A DNA stretch of 64,000 nucleotides from positions 8,605,001 to 8,669,000 of the forward strand of contig NZ_CP118574.1 in assembly GCF_028898845.1 (NCBI RefSeq). The letters run 5' to 3'. This document shows positions 18,362-26,682 of the stretch, one piece after another (the first letter of the stretch is position 1; each line of letters begins with the position of its first letter). The notes beneath the pieces were generated by a model. It ran no database searches and was not told where the DNA came from. It saw only the letters and a list, made by a program, of their open reading frames with translations. Position numbers and translations under genes: made by a program. This DNA comes from Streptomyces sp. WZ-12 (GTDB taxonomy: Bacteria; Actinomycetota; Actinomycetes; Streptomycetales; Streptomycetaceae).

Positions 18362-21149
18362 CGCGGACCTCCCGCGGCAGCAGCTCGATCACGGCCGGTC
18401 CGGAATGGTCGGCGAGTTCCGTCAGGGTCAAGGCCAGCGCGGTGGGGGAGACCCTGCGCGCCGGCACCCCCAACGCCTCGGCCATCCGCACCGGGGACGG
18501 CACCTCCCCACCGGAGCGGGCCCCAGGGGTGGCCGTCGCCACCGCTTCCTCGGCCTCGGCGACCACCAGGACGATCCGCGCCAACTCGCGCCGGGCCACG
18601 GCCAACGCAGGCAGCCCCTCGGCAAAGGCGGCCCCGTCCACCAGGCAGAGCACCCGCGCCGCGGGCTCCGCCAGCGCCCGACCGAGGGCGAAGGGCACCG
18701 CACGGTACGGCGGGGTGTCCCCGCCGGTCGCGTGCCGACCGCCGGTCACGAACACGCTGCGGGGATACGGCCGGGCGACGGCCTCGTGCAGCGCCTCACC
18801 GAGCGGGCCGCCGACGGGCGGTGGGACGGGGGCAGCCTCCGGGACCCGGGGCTCCGACACCTGCTGGCCCAGCGTGGACAACGGGACCCACGGCCGCACG
18901 GCAGCCTCGGGGGAGAGGGTCAACAACACCGGCCCGGACGGCGCATCGGCGGCGGTCCGCAACGCCTGCCGCAGCGCGGCGGCGAAGGCGGCGGCCGAAG
19001 TGTCGGCGTCCCGCTCGGACGCCGTCCCGCAGTCGTACCAGGACCGGGCGGGCTGGGGAGTGGCCCGCAGCAGGGCGAGCGCGGGCCCGTCGGACGCCGG
19101 GGCGGCCAGCACCAGCGGGGCGGTACCGCTGCCGTGCGAGGCGGCCAACGCAACGGAGGCGCCCAGCAGTTCGGCGTCCGAGGTGAGGACGGCAACGGCC
19201 GCCCCGTGTCCCGCCTGGCTCGCGCCCGCCGCCTGACCCAGCGCGTCCTGGGCGTCCCGGGCCGCGGCCAGAGTGCCCAACCTGGCGAACGCCGCGGCGA
19301 GGGCACCGTCTTCGGCAGTGGCGAACGCACGCCCCGCCCCGGGCGCTTCGCCGCCGCGCAGCGCCGCCAGCGCCACCGCCTCGGCACCGGTCAGCAGAGC
19401 CTGCGACGGCTCGGGCAGCAGCTTGGCGACCGTGTCGTCCAGCGCGGCATCCGTGCAGTCGAGCGCCTGGGCCACGGCGGTCGTGAACGCCGAACGCCCC
19501 AGGTCCTCGATCCGCCCCAGGACCAACCCGTCGGGCTCCCCGGTCGGGCGGTGGAGCAGGGCGCGGACCATGTCGTTGGCGAGCGGACCCGCGGTACGGG
19601 CCGCCGCGGCGTCGGCCGGCGCGATGCCGAACGCGCGCAGCGGGACGTACCGCGCCTCCTGCACCACGGCGTCCACCACGACGTCGGTACCGCTGAGCTC
19701 GTCCTGTAGGTCGAAGGGCTCGCCGTCGTCCTGCGTGAGCGTCACCCGCAACCGGTACCGGCCGGGCGCCGAGGGCACCCGCGCCCGCATCGGCACCCGT
19801 TCGTCGTCCCCCGGAGGAACGGACCGGGTGAGCGCGGACCGGAGCGACTGCGTGGTCACCTCCTTGCCCTCGGCGTCGTACCAACGGTGGGTGATCCGCA
19901 CGGGATACGGCGGCGCGGGTGTGAGCAGGGCGCTACCGATGTTGCGGACGGTACAGGCGAAAGTGATCAGGCTCTCGGGCTCGGCCTCGACGACCGCGGT
20001 GTCCGCGCCCGAGGCAAGGGCCTCCGCAGCCTGGTACGCGGTGTCCCGCGGCGCATGACGGGTGCCCTGCGGCCCGGTGAGCGTCAGGCGGGCCCGACTC
20101 TCGTGCGGGGTGAGCCGGTCGCCGATCGCCCACAACCGCCGTGGCTGCACGCCGAGTTGGTCGAAGAGCTGCCGCTGACCCTGCTCGTGCACCCGCGTGG
20201 CATTGGTACCGAACCCGGTCCGGACACCTGCCGCCACCGCATCGGGCACCAGCGCCAGCGCGTACACCTCGCGCGCGGACAGGTCCAACAGCCCGGCCAG
20301 GCTCCACCGCTGCCGGTCGACGACCGCGACCGCGGCCGTGGCGACGGACGACGCGGCATGCCGGTGCGGGCTCAGCCCCACGAAGACGTACCGGTCGGTG
20401 ACGACCAGCCCCCGCGGCCAACCCGGCAGGGTCAGGGCCCGGGTGGGACGCCGGGTCGCGTCGTCGAACTCCACCAGTTCGCCCGCGGCCGAGTCGCAGA
20501 TCAGCCAGGTCCCGTCCTGATACCAGGGGTTGTGCGGGGCCCGCAGCCCCTCCAGCACCGGCTCGCCCGTGTCGAGCCGGACCACCCGCCCACTGGCCGG
20601 CTTGCCGTTCTCGTCCCAACCCCGGCGCCGCAGGTACTGCCCGAACCCACACACCACCGGCTGCCCGCGGTACAGCGCCAGGCTGTTGACGTGCCAACTG
20701 TCCGGCTCACCCGGCGCGTGCCAACTCCACACCGCCTCGCCGTCCGGCCCCACACACCGGACCTCGTTCTGCATGGTCGCGGCGACCAGCACGTTGCGCC
20801 CGACCGGCAGCAGATCGTGCGGGGTGGAGACGTTGTCCAGCCGGTGATAGCGGCGCACCCCGGTGGTGTCGTAGGTGACGAGCTCCGCCGGACTGCCGTC
20901 GGCGCTCCACAGACACCGGTGGAGCAGCCCGTCATCGCCCAGCACCAGCCCACTGCTGGAGACCCGGTCCACGATCTCGGCACCCTGTGTGCCCCGCCCG
21001 ATCGCGAACAGCCCGCCACCGATGGTGTGATGGGCGTCGAAACACGACACCAGCAGGGTCTGCCCCTCGGGGACGAAGGAGGGCAGGTCGCCCTCGGCGG
21101 CGCTGGGGGCCGCGGCGTTCTCGATGTCCCTTCCCGCTCGTTTCGTCAT
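18354..21149 (-). CDS. TIGR03032-type propeller fused to Ig-like and pseudo-ThDP domains
   Basis: A 931-residue protein with three parts. Residues about 27-330 match the TIGR03032/DUF4915 beta-propeller pattern (LLVSCFDAHHTIGGGLFAI, STPHDLL, WHVNSLA, GLRAPHNPWYQDG, LPGWPRGL). Residues about 390-500 look like a beta-sandwich (TVRNIGSALLTP..., APGRYRLRVTL). Residues about 580-931 follow the layout of the ThDP enzyme of the same operon: LLTGAEAV is identical, and later HATGG, ALGRALAEP, VLCLVDGAAF and GPAVIELLP line up with its PP domain. The metal-binding GDx...NN motif is lost (VDGAAF, no Asn pair) and the Pyr glutamate is not found, so this half should not bind ThDP. A scaffold, sensor or subunit role for the active ThDP enzyme is my inference. 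Confidence 0.75.
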   Translation of the reverse strand: MTKRAGRDIENAAAPSAAEGDLPSFVPEGQTLLVSCFDAHHTIGGGLFAIGRGTQGAEIVDRVSSSGLVLGDDGLLHRCLWSADGSPAELVTYDTTGVRRYHRLDNVSTPHDLLPVGRNVLVAATMQNEVRCVGPDGEAVWSWHAPGEPDSWHVNSLALYRGQPVVCGFGQYLRRRGWDENGKPASGRVVRLDTGEPVLEGLRAPHNPWYQDGTWLICDSAAGELVEFDDATRRPTRALTLPGWPRGLVVTDRYVFVGLSPHRHAASSVATAAVAVVDRQRWSLAGLLDLSAREVYALALVPDAVAAGVRTGFGTNATRVHEQGQRQLFDQLGVQPRRLWAIGDRLTPHESRARLTLTGPQGTRHAPRDTAYQAAEALASGADTAVVEAEPESLITFACTVRNIGSALLTPAPPYPVRITHRWYDAEGKEVTTQSLRSALTRSVPPGDDERVPMRARVPSAPGRYRLRVTLTQDDGEPFDLQDELSGTDVVVDAVVQEARYVPLRAFGIAPADAAAARTAGPLANDMVRALLHRPTGEPDGLVLGRIEDLGRSAFTTAVAQALDCTDAALDDTVAKLLPEPSQALLTGAEAVALAALRGGEAPGAGRAFATAEDGALAAAFARLGTLAAARDAQDALGQAAGASQAGHGAAVAVLTSDAELLGASVALAASHGSGTAPLVLAAPASDGPALALLRATPQPARSWYDCGTASERDADTSAAAFAAALRQALRTAADAPSGPVLLTLSPEAAVRPWVPLSTLGQQVSEPRVPEAAPVPPPVGGPLGEALHEAVARPYPRSVFVTGGRHATGGDTPPYRAVPFALGRALAEPAARVLCLVDGAAFAEGLPALAVARRELARIVLVVAEAEEAVATATPGARSGGEVPSPVRMAEALGVPARRVSPTALALTLTELADHSGPAVIELLPREVRDA

Positions 21150-22966
21150 CGGCCCGCCGCCTCAAGGGAGATGCTCTGCCACCGGGTGCGCCGCGCCCCG
21201 CCCAGGAAGACGATCGTCTCGGCCAGCGCCGCCGGGTCGGCCGTCGCCACGGCATGCGCGGACACGTCGTGCTCCGCGCCCCGCCCGTCGAGCTCCGCGG
21301 CGGCCCAGCGCAGCGCGGCGGACGACGTCTCCGCCACCAGGAGGAACGTTCCGCCATGGCCCTGCCGAGCCATCACGTCCAACGCGGCCCCCGTACGGTC
21401 CGGACGACCACCGCCGGCCAGGTCGAGCACGACGTCGAACCCGCCATAGGCGAGGACCGCCGCACGCACCGGATCGGCGCCCCCGCCCGGCAGCGCGACC
21501 ACGCGACGCTCGCCGTACGTCCCGCAGATCCGCTCCGCCGCGGCACGGTCCCCGGCGGCCAGCGCGACATGCGCCTCCTGGGCCGCGAGCAACTCGGCGA
21601 CCGCCGCCGCATCAGGGCTCGCCTCCCCGGCCCCCAGCACGAGCACCACCTTGCCCGCCAACAACCCGTCCGCCGCCTTGAGCTGCGGCTTGAGCCGCAT
21701 CAACGGCCAGTACTCGTCCGCGACGCCCTGAGCCTCGGTCAGCGACAGATAGCCGCCGACCGCCTCCGTCACCCGGACCACGGTCATCGTCTGCCGGTAG
21801 TGGTCCCGCCGCAGCCGGGCCGCCGCGGCGTCCGCACCCTGGGTGACCACCCCGATCCCGGGCAGCACAAGCGCACGGGGAGCGTCACTGCGGCGCCCGC
21901 CGACCCGGCCCGCCTCCGTGATGTTCTCCTCGTAGTACGACCGGTACCAGGCCCGGTGCCGCTCCACCCCGTCCGCCAGGGCCGTCACCGTCTCCCGCCC
22001 CGGATCGGTCAACGCCCCCAGAATCAGCGGACGGTAGCCGACGGTGACCAGGTGGTCGGGGCAACCCGGTCCGCGCAGACTGGCCCGCGGCCCCTGCGCC
22101 GACGAGACGAACTCCTCGGTCGCCGCGCTGCGGTCCACCTGCAACACGGGACCGCGCTCACCCTCGAAGCAGGCACCGCGCAACGCGGGCAACACCTCCG
22201 CGAGCACCGCCTCCGCCCGCTCGCCCGACAGCGCGGGCACGGCACGCCCACCGAGGTCCAACGGCCCGCGTGGAACCCTGCCCAATGCGGCGACCGAACG
22301 GGCCACGGCCTCCAGCGAGTTGCGATAGCACTGCTCACTGGTGTCGGCCCAGGTGAACAGGCCGTGATTGGCCAACAGCACGAAACGGCAGCGCGGGTTC
22401 GCGGCGATCCGGTCCGCCAGCTCACGCGCCACGCCGATGTCGAACTGCCGGTAGTCGAACCAGATCGCCTCGTCCCCGAACTCCTCCTCGGCCAGCTTGC
22501 GACCCTCGGGGAAAGAGGTCAGCGCGATGACCGCGTCGGGGTGACTGTGGTCGACGTGCGCCGCCGGGATGAACGCGTGCGTCAGCGTCTCGATACCGGG
22601 ACGCCGCTGCTCACCGGTGACACCGCAGGCGACCAGATGCGTCACCATCTCCTGCTCATCCAGCCGATCCCGCTCGCGCAGCGCCAGCAACTCGTCCAGC
22701 CGCAACGCGGGAAAGTCCTCGTCGGTCGTGGTGGCCCCGTCACAACCCCAGGCACTCATCCACAACACCCGGGTCGAGCGCCCGCAATGGTCCGTCACCG
22801 TCCCCTTGACCGAGAAGTTGCCGCCCCCCTCCTTGGCCAACGCCGACTCGGAACCCACCAGGTGCGAGCGGAATATCGCCTCGTCACGCCCTGACAGGCC
22901 CCGCGCCGCCACGGGATCCCAACGGTCCTTCGGCAGCGGTAACAGTTCCTCCGGCAACGCGCCCAC
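21146..22966 (-). CDS. class II aldolase with degenerate SDR half (RhaD/YuxG-like)
   Basis: A 606-residue protein with the layout of bifunctional rhamnulose-phosphate aldolase/dehydrogenases. The aldolase half has EGGGNFSVKG, metal-binding histidines in VDHSHPDAV and in LLANHGLFTW, and LVLPGIGVVTQG. The C-terminal Rossmann half (from about 445) is decayed: the usual glycine-rich TGxxxGIG reads GAGEASPD, the NAG motif is missing and no YxxxK is seen, so dehydrogenase activity is unlikely. The GTG at 22966 has AAGGAGG 6 bases upstream, the best ribosome site of the operon, and it is the first gene. It overlaps the fusion gene by 4 bases. It probably makes or cleaves a ketose (phosphate) with a lactaldehyde- or glycolaldehyde-like partner. 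Confidence 0.8.
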   Translation of the reverse strand: MGALPEELLPLPKDRWDPVAARGLSGRDEAIFRSHLVGSESALAKEGGGNFSVKGTVTDHCGRSTRVLWMSAWGCDGATTTDEDFPALRLDELLALRERDRLDEQEMVTHLVACGVTGEQRRPGIETLTHAFIPAAHVDHSHPDAVIALTSFPEGRKLAEEEFGDEAIWFDYRQFDIGVARELADRIAANPRCRFVLLANHGLFTWADTSEQCYRNSLEAVARSVAALGRVPRGPLDLGGRAVPALSGERAEAVLAEVLPALRGACFEGERGPVLQVDRSAATEEFVSSAQGPRASLRGPGCPDHLVTVGYRPLILGALTDPGRETVTALADGVERHRAWYRSYYEENITEAGRVGGRRSDAPRALVLPGIGVVTQGADAAAARLRRDHYRQTMTVVRVTEAVGGYLSLTEAQGVADEYWPLMRLKPQLKAADGLLAGKVVLVLGAGEASPDAAAVAELLAAQEAHVALAAGDRAAAERICGTYGERRVVALPGGGADPVRAAVLAYGGFDVVLDLAGGGRPDRTGAALDVMARQGHGGTFLLVAETSSAALRWAAAELDGRGAEHDVSAHAVATADPAALAETIVFLGGARRTRWQSISLEAAGR

Positions 22967-23127
22967 GCGGCGCCTCCTTCATGGCTGACTGGCAGAACAA
23001 TCACGGACCCGACCCACGGGGGCCACGGCCCGAAGCGCACAAGAACTCAGGTCAAGGGACCGACAAAGTCCGACCAATACCAGGGAAAAGGTCGAGGGGA
23101 GAGGGGAGGCCCGGATGAGGAATGGAG

Positions 23128-23158
23128 TAGGGGGGTGTTAGGGGGGTCCTAGGGGGGT
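23128..23158. repeat. three TAGGGGGGT direct repeats, 11-base period
   Basis: Copies start at 23128, 23139 and 23150. Exact spacing of one helical turn is the geometry of SARP-type activator sites, although SARP sites are usually less G-rich. The G-tracts could also form a quadruplex. The array lies 162 bases upstream of the first operon gene. Confidence 0.7.
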
Positions 23159-23164
23159 GTGAAA

Positions 23165-23217
23165 AGCCCGAAGTTTGCGTCCCGTTCATGACGATCGCAA
23201 AACACCTCCGGGCTCTT
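23165..23217. other. long imperfect inverted repeat
   Basis: AGCCCGAAG then TTTGCG on the left pairs with CGCAAAA and CTCCGGGCT on the right, with a 16-base apex and a 4-base bulge. It could be an RNA structure in the cysC leader or a dyad for a regulator. Confidence 0.45.
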
Positions 23218-23550
23218 CGGTGAAAAGCGAAGCACACGGTTCCAGACGCCGACAAGCGGCCAACGAGCGTGCAGCGATGCGATCCGGACAGAATAGGCTT
23301 GGCGCGCCCCCGGAATGCAAAGCGGCCGTGGCGCACCATGCAACGGGCATAAACCGGCGGGTCAACGGCCCCTTTCGCAGCTCCACCGCCGGGCACGGCG
23401 CAGACGCGCGGGACCTGCTGTAACGGGGTGGCGTGCCGCCTCACGGTCCGGACCCAACTAGCCCTTCCCCCGGGGGTTTCAGCCAAGCTGAAGAGGCGGC
23501 AAACCGGGACGCCATTGACCACGTCGGCGACGGATGTGGATCCTGGCTGC

Positions 23551-24177
23551 ATGGACCGGTCGAGCGCATTCGATGAGGATGAGTGTGGCGCCTGGCAGCA
23601 TCGGGTCGCCGAACCGTGGACTACTCCCGAATTTTGTCGATGTTGGCCAGGAGCCACCGTCTGGCTGACCGGGCTCCCCAGTTCCGGAAAGACCACCATC
23701 GCCCGTGGAGTGGCACAGGAACTGCACGCACGCGGACGGCGCACGGAAATACTCGACGGCGACGAGAACCGGAAGTTGCTGTCCGCGGGACTGGGATTCG
23801 GAAAGGAGGACCGGCTCACGAATGTGCGCCGGGTCGGCCTGATGTCCGAAGTCCTCGCGCGAAACGGGATTCTGGTCCTCGTACCGGTGATCGCCCCCTA
23901 CGCCGTGGCGCGGGCCGAGGTCCGCGAACGCCACACCGCCAGCGCTACAGCCTTCCTGGAGGTCCATGTGGACGCCCCACTCGAAGTGTGCCGCCAGCGA
24001 GACGTCAAGGGACTGTACGCCCGCCAGGCCGCGGGCCGACTCTCGGGCCTGACCGGCGTCGACGACCCCTATGAGCCGCCCCTCACGCCGGAGTTACGCA
24101 TCGAGACACACCGCCTGAACGTCGACGAATCCGTGGACAGCCTGCTGCTGGCCCTCGCCGAGCGTGGTCTCGCGTGA
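23551..24177 (+). CDS. cysC: adenylyl-sulfate (APS) kinase
   Basis: A 208-residue kinase that phosphorylates APS to PAPS. The P-loop is GLPSSGKTT (41-49). Further signatures are DGDENR (69-74), GFGKEDRLTNVRR, APYAVARAEVRE in place of the usual SPYRxxR, and the lid stretch CRQRDVKGLYARQAAG ending in DDPYEPP. The ATG at 23551 has no strong ribosome site; an in-frame GTG at 23536 is possible. It overlaps cysD by 4 bases. Together with CysD and CysN it forms PAPS from sulfate. The reductive genes cysH and cysI that usually accompany these in actinomycetes are not in the window. Confidence 0.9.
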   Translation: MDRSSAFDEDECGAWQHRVAEPWTTPEFCRCWPGATVWLTGLPSSGKTTIARGVAQELHARGRRTEILDGDENRKLLSAGLGFGKEDRLTNVRRVGLMSEVLARNGILVLVPVIAPYAVARAEVRERHTASATAFLEVHVDAPLEVCRQRDVKGLYARQAAGRLSGLTGVDDPYEPPLTPELRIETHRLNVDESVDSLLLALAERGLA

Positions 24178-25208
24178 CGGCGGAACCGTCCCGGTCGTCC
24201 ACGACTACCGAGGGCCGTACGCCGGCGGACTCCTCCGGTACGACGGCGGGATCCCGCACGGCGACCGAGATGCGCAGGCCGGCCCCTTCCCACGGACCCA
24301 CCCGGCCGGACTTCGACCGTTGGACGCACCTGGATGCGTTGGAGTCGGAGGCGGTGCACATCTTCCGTGAGGTGGCGGGGGAGTTCGAGCGGCCGGTGAT
24401 CCTGTTCTCCGGTGGCAAGGACTCGATCCTGATGTTGCACCTGGCGCTCAAGGCGTTCGCGCCGGCGCCGGTGCCGTTCGCGTTGCTGCACGTCGACACC
24501 GGCCACAACTTCCCCGAGGTCATCGACTACCGCGACCGCACCGTCGCCCACCACCACCTGCGCCTGCACGTCGCCTCCGTCCAGGACTTCATCGACCGCG
24601 GCGAGGTACGCGAACGCCCCGACGGCACCCGCAACCCCCTGCAAACCGTCCCCCTCCTCGACGCCATCGCATCCCACCGCTTCGACGCCGTCTTCGGCGG
24701 CGGCCGCCGCGACGAGGAAAAAGCCCGCGCCAAAGAACGCGTCTTCTCCCTCCGCGACGAGTTCGGCGGCTGGGACCCCCGCCGCCAACGCCCCGAACTA
24801 TGGCAGCTCTACAACGGCCGCCACTCCCCCGGCGAACACGTCCGCGTCTTCCCCCTGTCCAACTGGACCGAACTGGACGTCTGGCAATACATCGCCCGCG
24901 AACAGATCGAACTCCCCACCATCTACTACGCCCACGAGCGCGAAGTCTTCTCACGAGGCGGCATGTGGCTGGCCCCCGGCGACTGGGGCGGCCCCAAGGA
25001 CGGTGAAACCCTGCAGCGGCGCACGGTCCGCTACCGCACGGTCGGCGACATGTCCTGCACCGGCGCAGTGGACTCCAACGCCGACACCATCAACGCCGTC
25101 ATCGCCGAAATCGCCGCCTCCCGCCTCACCGAACGCGGCGCCACCCGAGCCGACGACAAACTCTCCGAAGCCGCCATGGAAGACCGCAAGCGCGAGGGGT
25201 ACTTCTAA
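24174..25208 (+). CDS. cysD: sulfate adenylyltransferase small subunit
   Basis: A 344-residue PP-loop ATPase, the subunit that adenylates sulfate in the CysD-CysN ATP sulfurylase. The PP-loop is SGGKDS (79-84); HVDTGHNFPEV, FGGGRRDEEKARAKER and the C-terminal SNADTI and REGYF are typical. The GTG at 24174 overlaps the cysC stop. The first 45 residues are disordered and Ser/Thr-rich, so an internal ATG at 24270 could be the true start. Base usage changes inside the gene: up to about 24,480 third positions mix G and C, and beyond that they are almost all C with many CCC and ACC codons. cysN begins 1 base after the stop. Confidence 0.92.
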   Translation: MTAEPSRSSTTTEGRTPADSSGTTAGSRTATEMRRPAPSHGPTRPDFDRWTHLDALESEAVHIFREVAGEFERPVILFSGGKDSILMLHLALKAFAPAPVPFALLHVDTGHNFPEVIDYRDRTVAHHHLRLHVASVQDFIDRGEVRERPDGTRNPLQTVPLLDAIASHRFDAVFGGGRRDEEKARAKERVFSLRDEFGGWDPRRQRPELWQLYNGRHSPGEHVRVFPLSNWTELDVWQYIAREQIELPTIYYAHEREVFSRGGMWLAPGDWGGPKDGETLQRRTVRYRTVGDMSCTGAVDSNADTINAVIAEIAASRLTERGATRADDKLSEAAMEDRKREGYF

Positions 25209-25209
25209 C

Positions 25210-26433
25210 ATGAGCACCACCCCCACCACCCCCAACACCCCCAACACCCCCAACGCCGCCGGCCCTGCGGCCCTCGCCGCCACGTCCCTGCTGCGCTTCG
25301 CCACCGCCGGCTCCGTCGACGACGGCAAATCCACCCTCGTCGGACGCCTCCTGCACGACTCCAAATCAGTCCTGGCAGACCAACTGGAAGCCGTCGAACA
25401 CGCCTCCCGCAACCGCGGCCAACACACCCCCGACCTCGCCCTGTTGACCGACGGCCTCCGCGCCGAACGCGAGCAGGGCATCACCATCGACGTCGCCTAC
25501 CGCTACTTCGCCACCCCCCGCCGCCGCTTCATCCTCGCCGACACCCCCGGCCACGTGCAGTACACCCGCAACATGGTCACCGGCGCCTCCACCGCCGAAC
25601 TCGCCATCGTCCTGGTCGACGCCCGCAACGGCGTCGTCGAACAAACCCGCCGCCACGCCGCCGTCGCCGCCCTCCTGCGCGTCCCCCACGTCGTCCTCGC
25701 CGTCAACAAAATGGACCTGGTCAACTACCAAGAGACGGTATTCGCCACCATCGCCCAGGAATTCACCGCCTACGCCGCCTCCCTGGGCATCCCGGAAATC
25801 ACCACCATCCCCATCTCCGCCCTGGCCGGCGACAACGTCGTCACCGCCTCCCCCCACATGGACTGGTACGGCGGCCCCACCGTCCTCGAACACCTCGAAA
25901 CCGTCTCCGTCCGCACCGACCCCACCCGCGACCCCGCCCGCTTCCCCGTCCAATACGTCATCCGCCCCCAAAGCACCACCCACCCCGACTACCGCGGCTA
26001 CGCCGGCCAAATCGCCTCCGGCATCCTCCACGTCGGCGACCACATCACCGTCCTACCCTCAGGCCACACCAGCACCATCAAAGCCATCGACGCCCTCGGC
26101 ACCACCGTCCAAACCGCCTGGGCACCCCAATCAGTCACCCTCCACCTCACCGACAACCTCGACATCTCCCGCGGCGACCTCATCACCCCCACCACCAACA
26201 CCCCCACCCTCACCCAAGACATCCACGCCACCGTCTGCCACCTCGCCGACCAACCCCTCACCATCGGCCAACGCGTACTGCTCAAACACACCACCCGCAC
26301 CGTCAAAGCACTCATCACCCACATCCCCTCCCGCCTCACCCTCAACGACCCTCCCCCCACCCCACCCCCCACCACCTCACCGCCAACGACATCGGCACCC
26401 TCCACCTCCGCACCGCCCAACCCCTCCCCCTAG
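25210..26433 (+). CDS. cysN: sulfate adenylyltransferase large subunit, frameshifted near the 3' end
   Basis: A GTPase that drives sulfate adenylation by CysD. The GTP-binding motifs are GSVDDGKST (34-42), DTPGH and NKMD; domain II follows (RFPVQYVIRP). After SRLTLND the frame runs through a C-rich tract (about 26,348-26,378) into a proline/threonine tail and stops at 26433, giving 407 residues. In the next frame the expected C terminus is intact (NDIGTLHLRTAQPLPLD, RRTGSFLLID) and ends at a TAG at 26577-26579. One missing C in the tract explains this. It is either a real null/phase-variable mutation or a sequencing error in a homopolymer. Extreme C-ending codon use makes such slippage likely. 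Confidence 0.85.
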   Translation: MSTTPTTPNTPNTPNAAGPAALAATSLLRFATAGSVDDGKSTLVGRLLHDSKSVLADQLEAVEHASRNRGQHTPDLALLTDGLRAEREQGITIDVAYRYFATPRRRFILADTPGHVQYTRNMVTGASTAELAIVLVDARNGVVEQTRRHAAVAALLRVPHVVLAVNKMDLVNYQETVFATIAQEFTAYAASLGIPEITTIPISALAGDNVVTASPHMDWYGGPTVLEHLETVSVRTDPTRDPARFPVQYVIRPQSTTHPDYRGYAGQIASGILHVGDHITVLPSGHTSTIKAIDALGTTVQTAWAPQSVTLHLTDNLDISRGDLITPTTNTPTLTQDIHATVCHLADQPLTIGQRVLLKHTTRTVKALITHIPSRLTLNDPPPTPPPTTSPPTTSAPSTSAPPNPSP

Positions 26434-26682
26434 ACCCTTACACACACTCCCGCCGCACCGGCTCCTTCCTCCTCATCGACCCCACCGACGGCACCACCCT
26501 CACCGCCGGCATGACCGGCACCGCCTTCACCACCACACCCCCCACACCCGAGACGGCCGCCCCTGATGCCACGTCATAGCGCCACGCCAAAACATGCTAA
26601 AACGAGGCGAGTTACTACTGAGCGGCCGGCGGAGTAGTCGGCTGAGTCGCACGGAACAAGCAAGAGGGAGCGGTACATCATC

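Larger units (their letters stand above)
22967..23550. promoter_or_regulatory. divergent control region between the sugar operon and cysC
   Basis: No gene is supported here. It holds three TAGGGGGGT repeats with an 11-base period (23128-23158) and a long imperfect hairpin (23165-23217). A possible plus-strand -10 box TAGGCT lies at 23294-23299. It must carry the promoters of the leftward nine-gene operon and of cysC, but I could not assign either with confidence. Confidence 0.55.

Noticed and set aside
16004..19186. Very long plus-strand open frame (1060 codons)
   Set aside because: It runs antisense to the GT4, AKR and fusion genes, is Arg/His/Pro-rich without any domain, and reflects the GC-rich third positions of the real genes.
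23052..23819. Minus-strand 255-codon frame across the control region and cysC
   Set aside because: Its C-terminal half is low in motifs, the frame crosses cysC antisense, and it lies over the repeats and hairpin of the control region.
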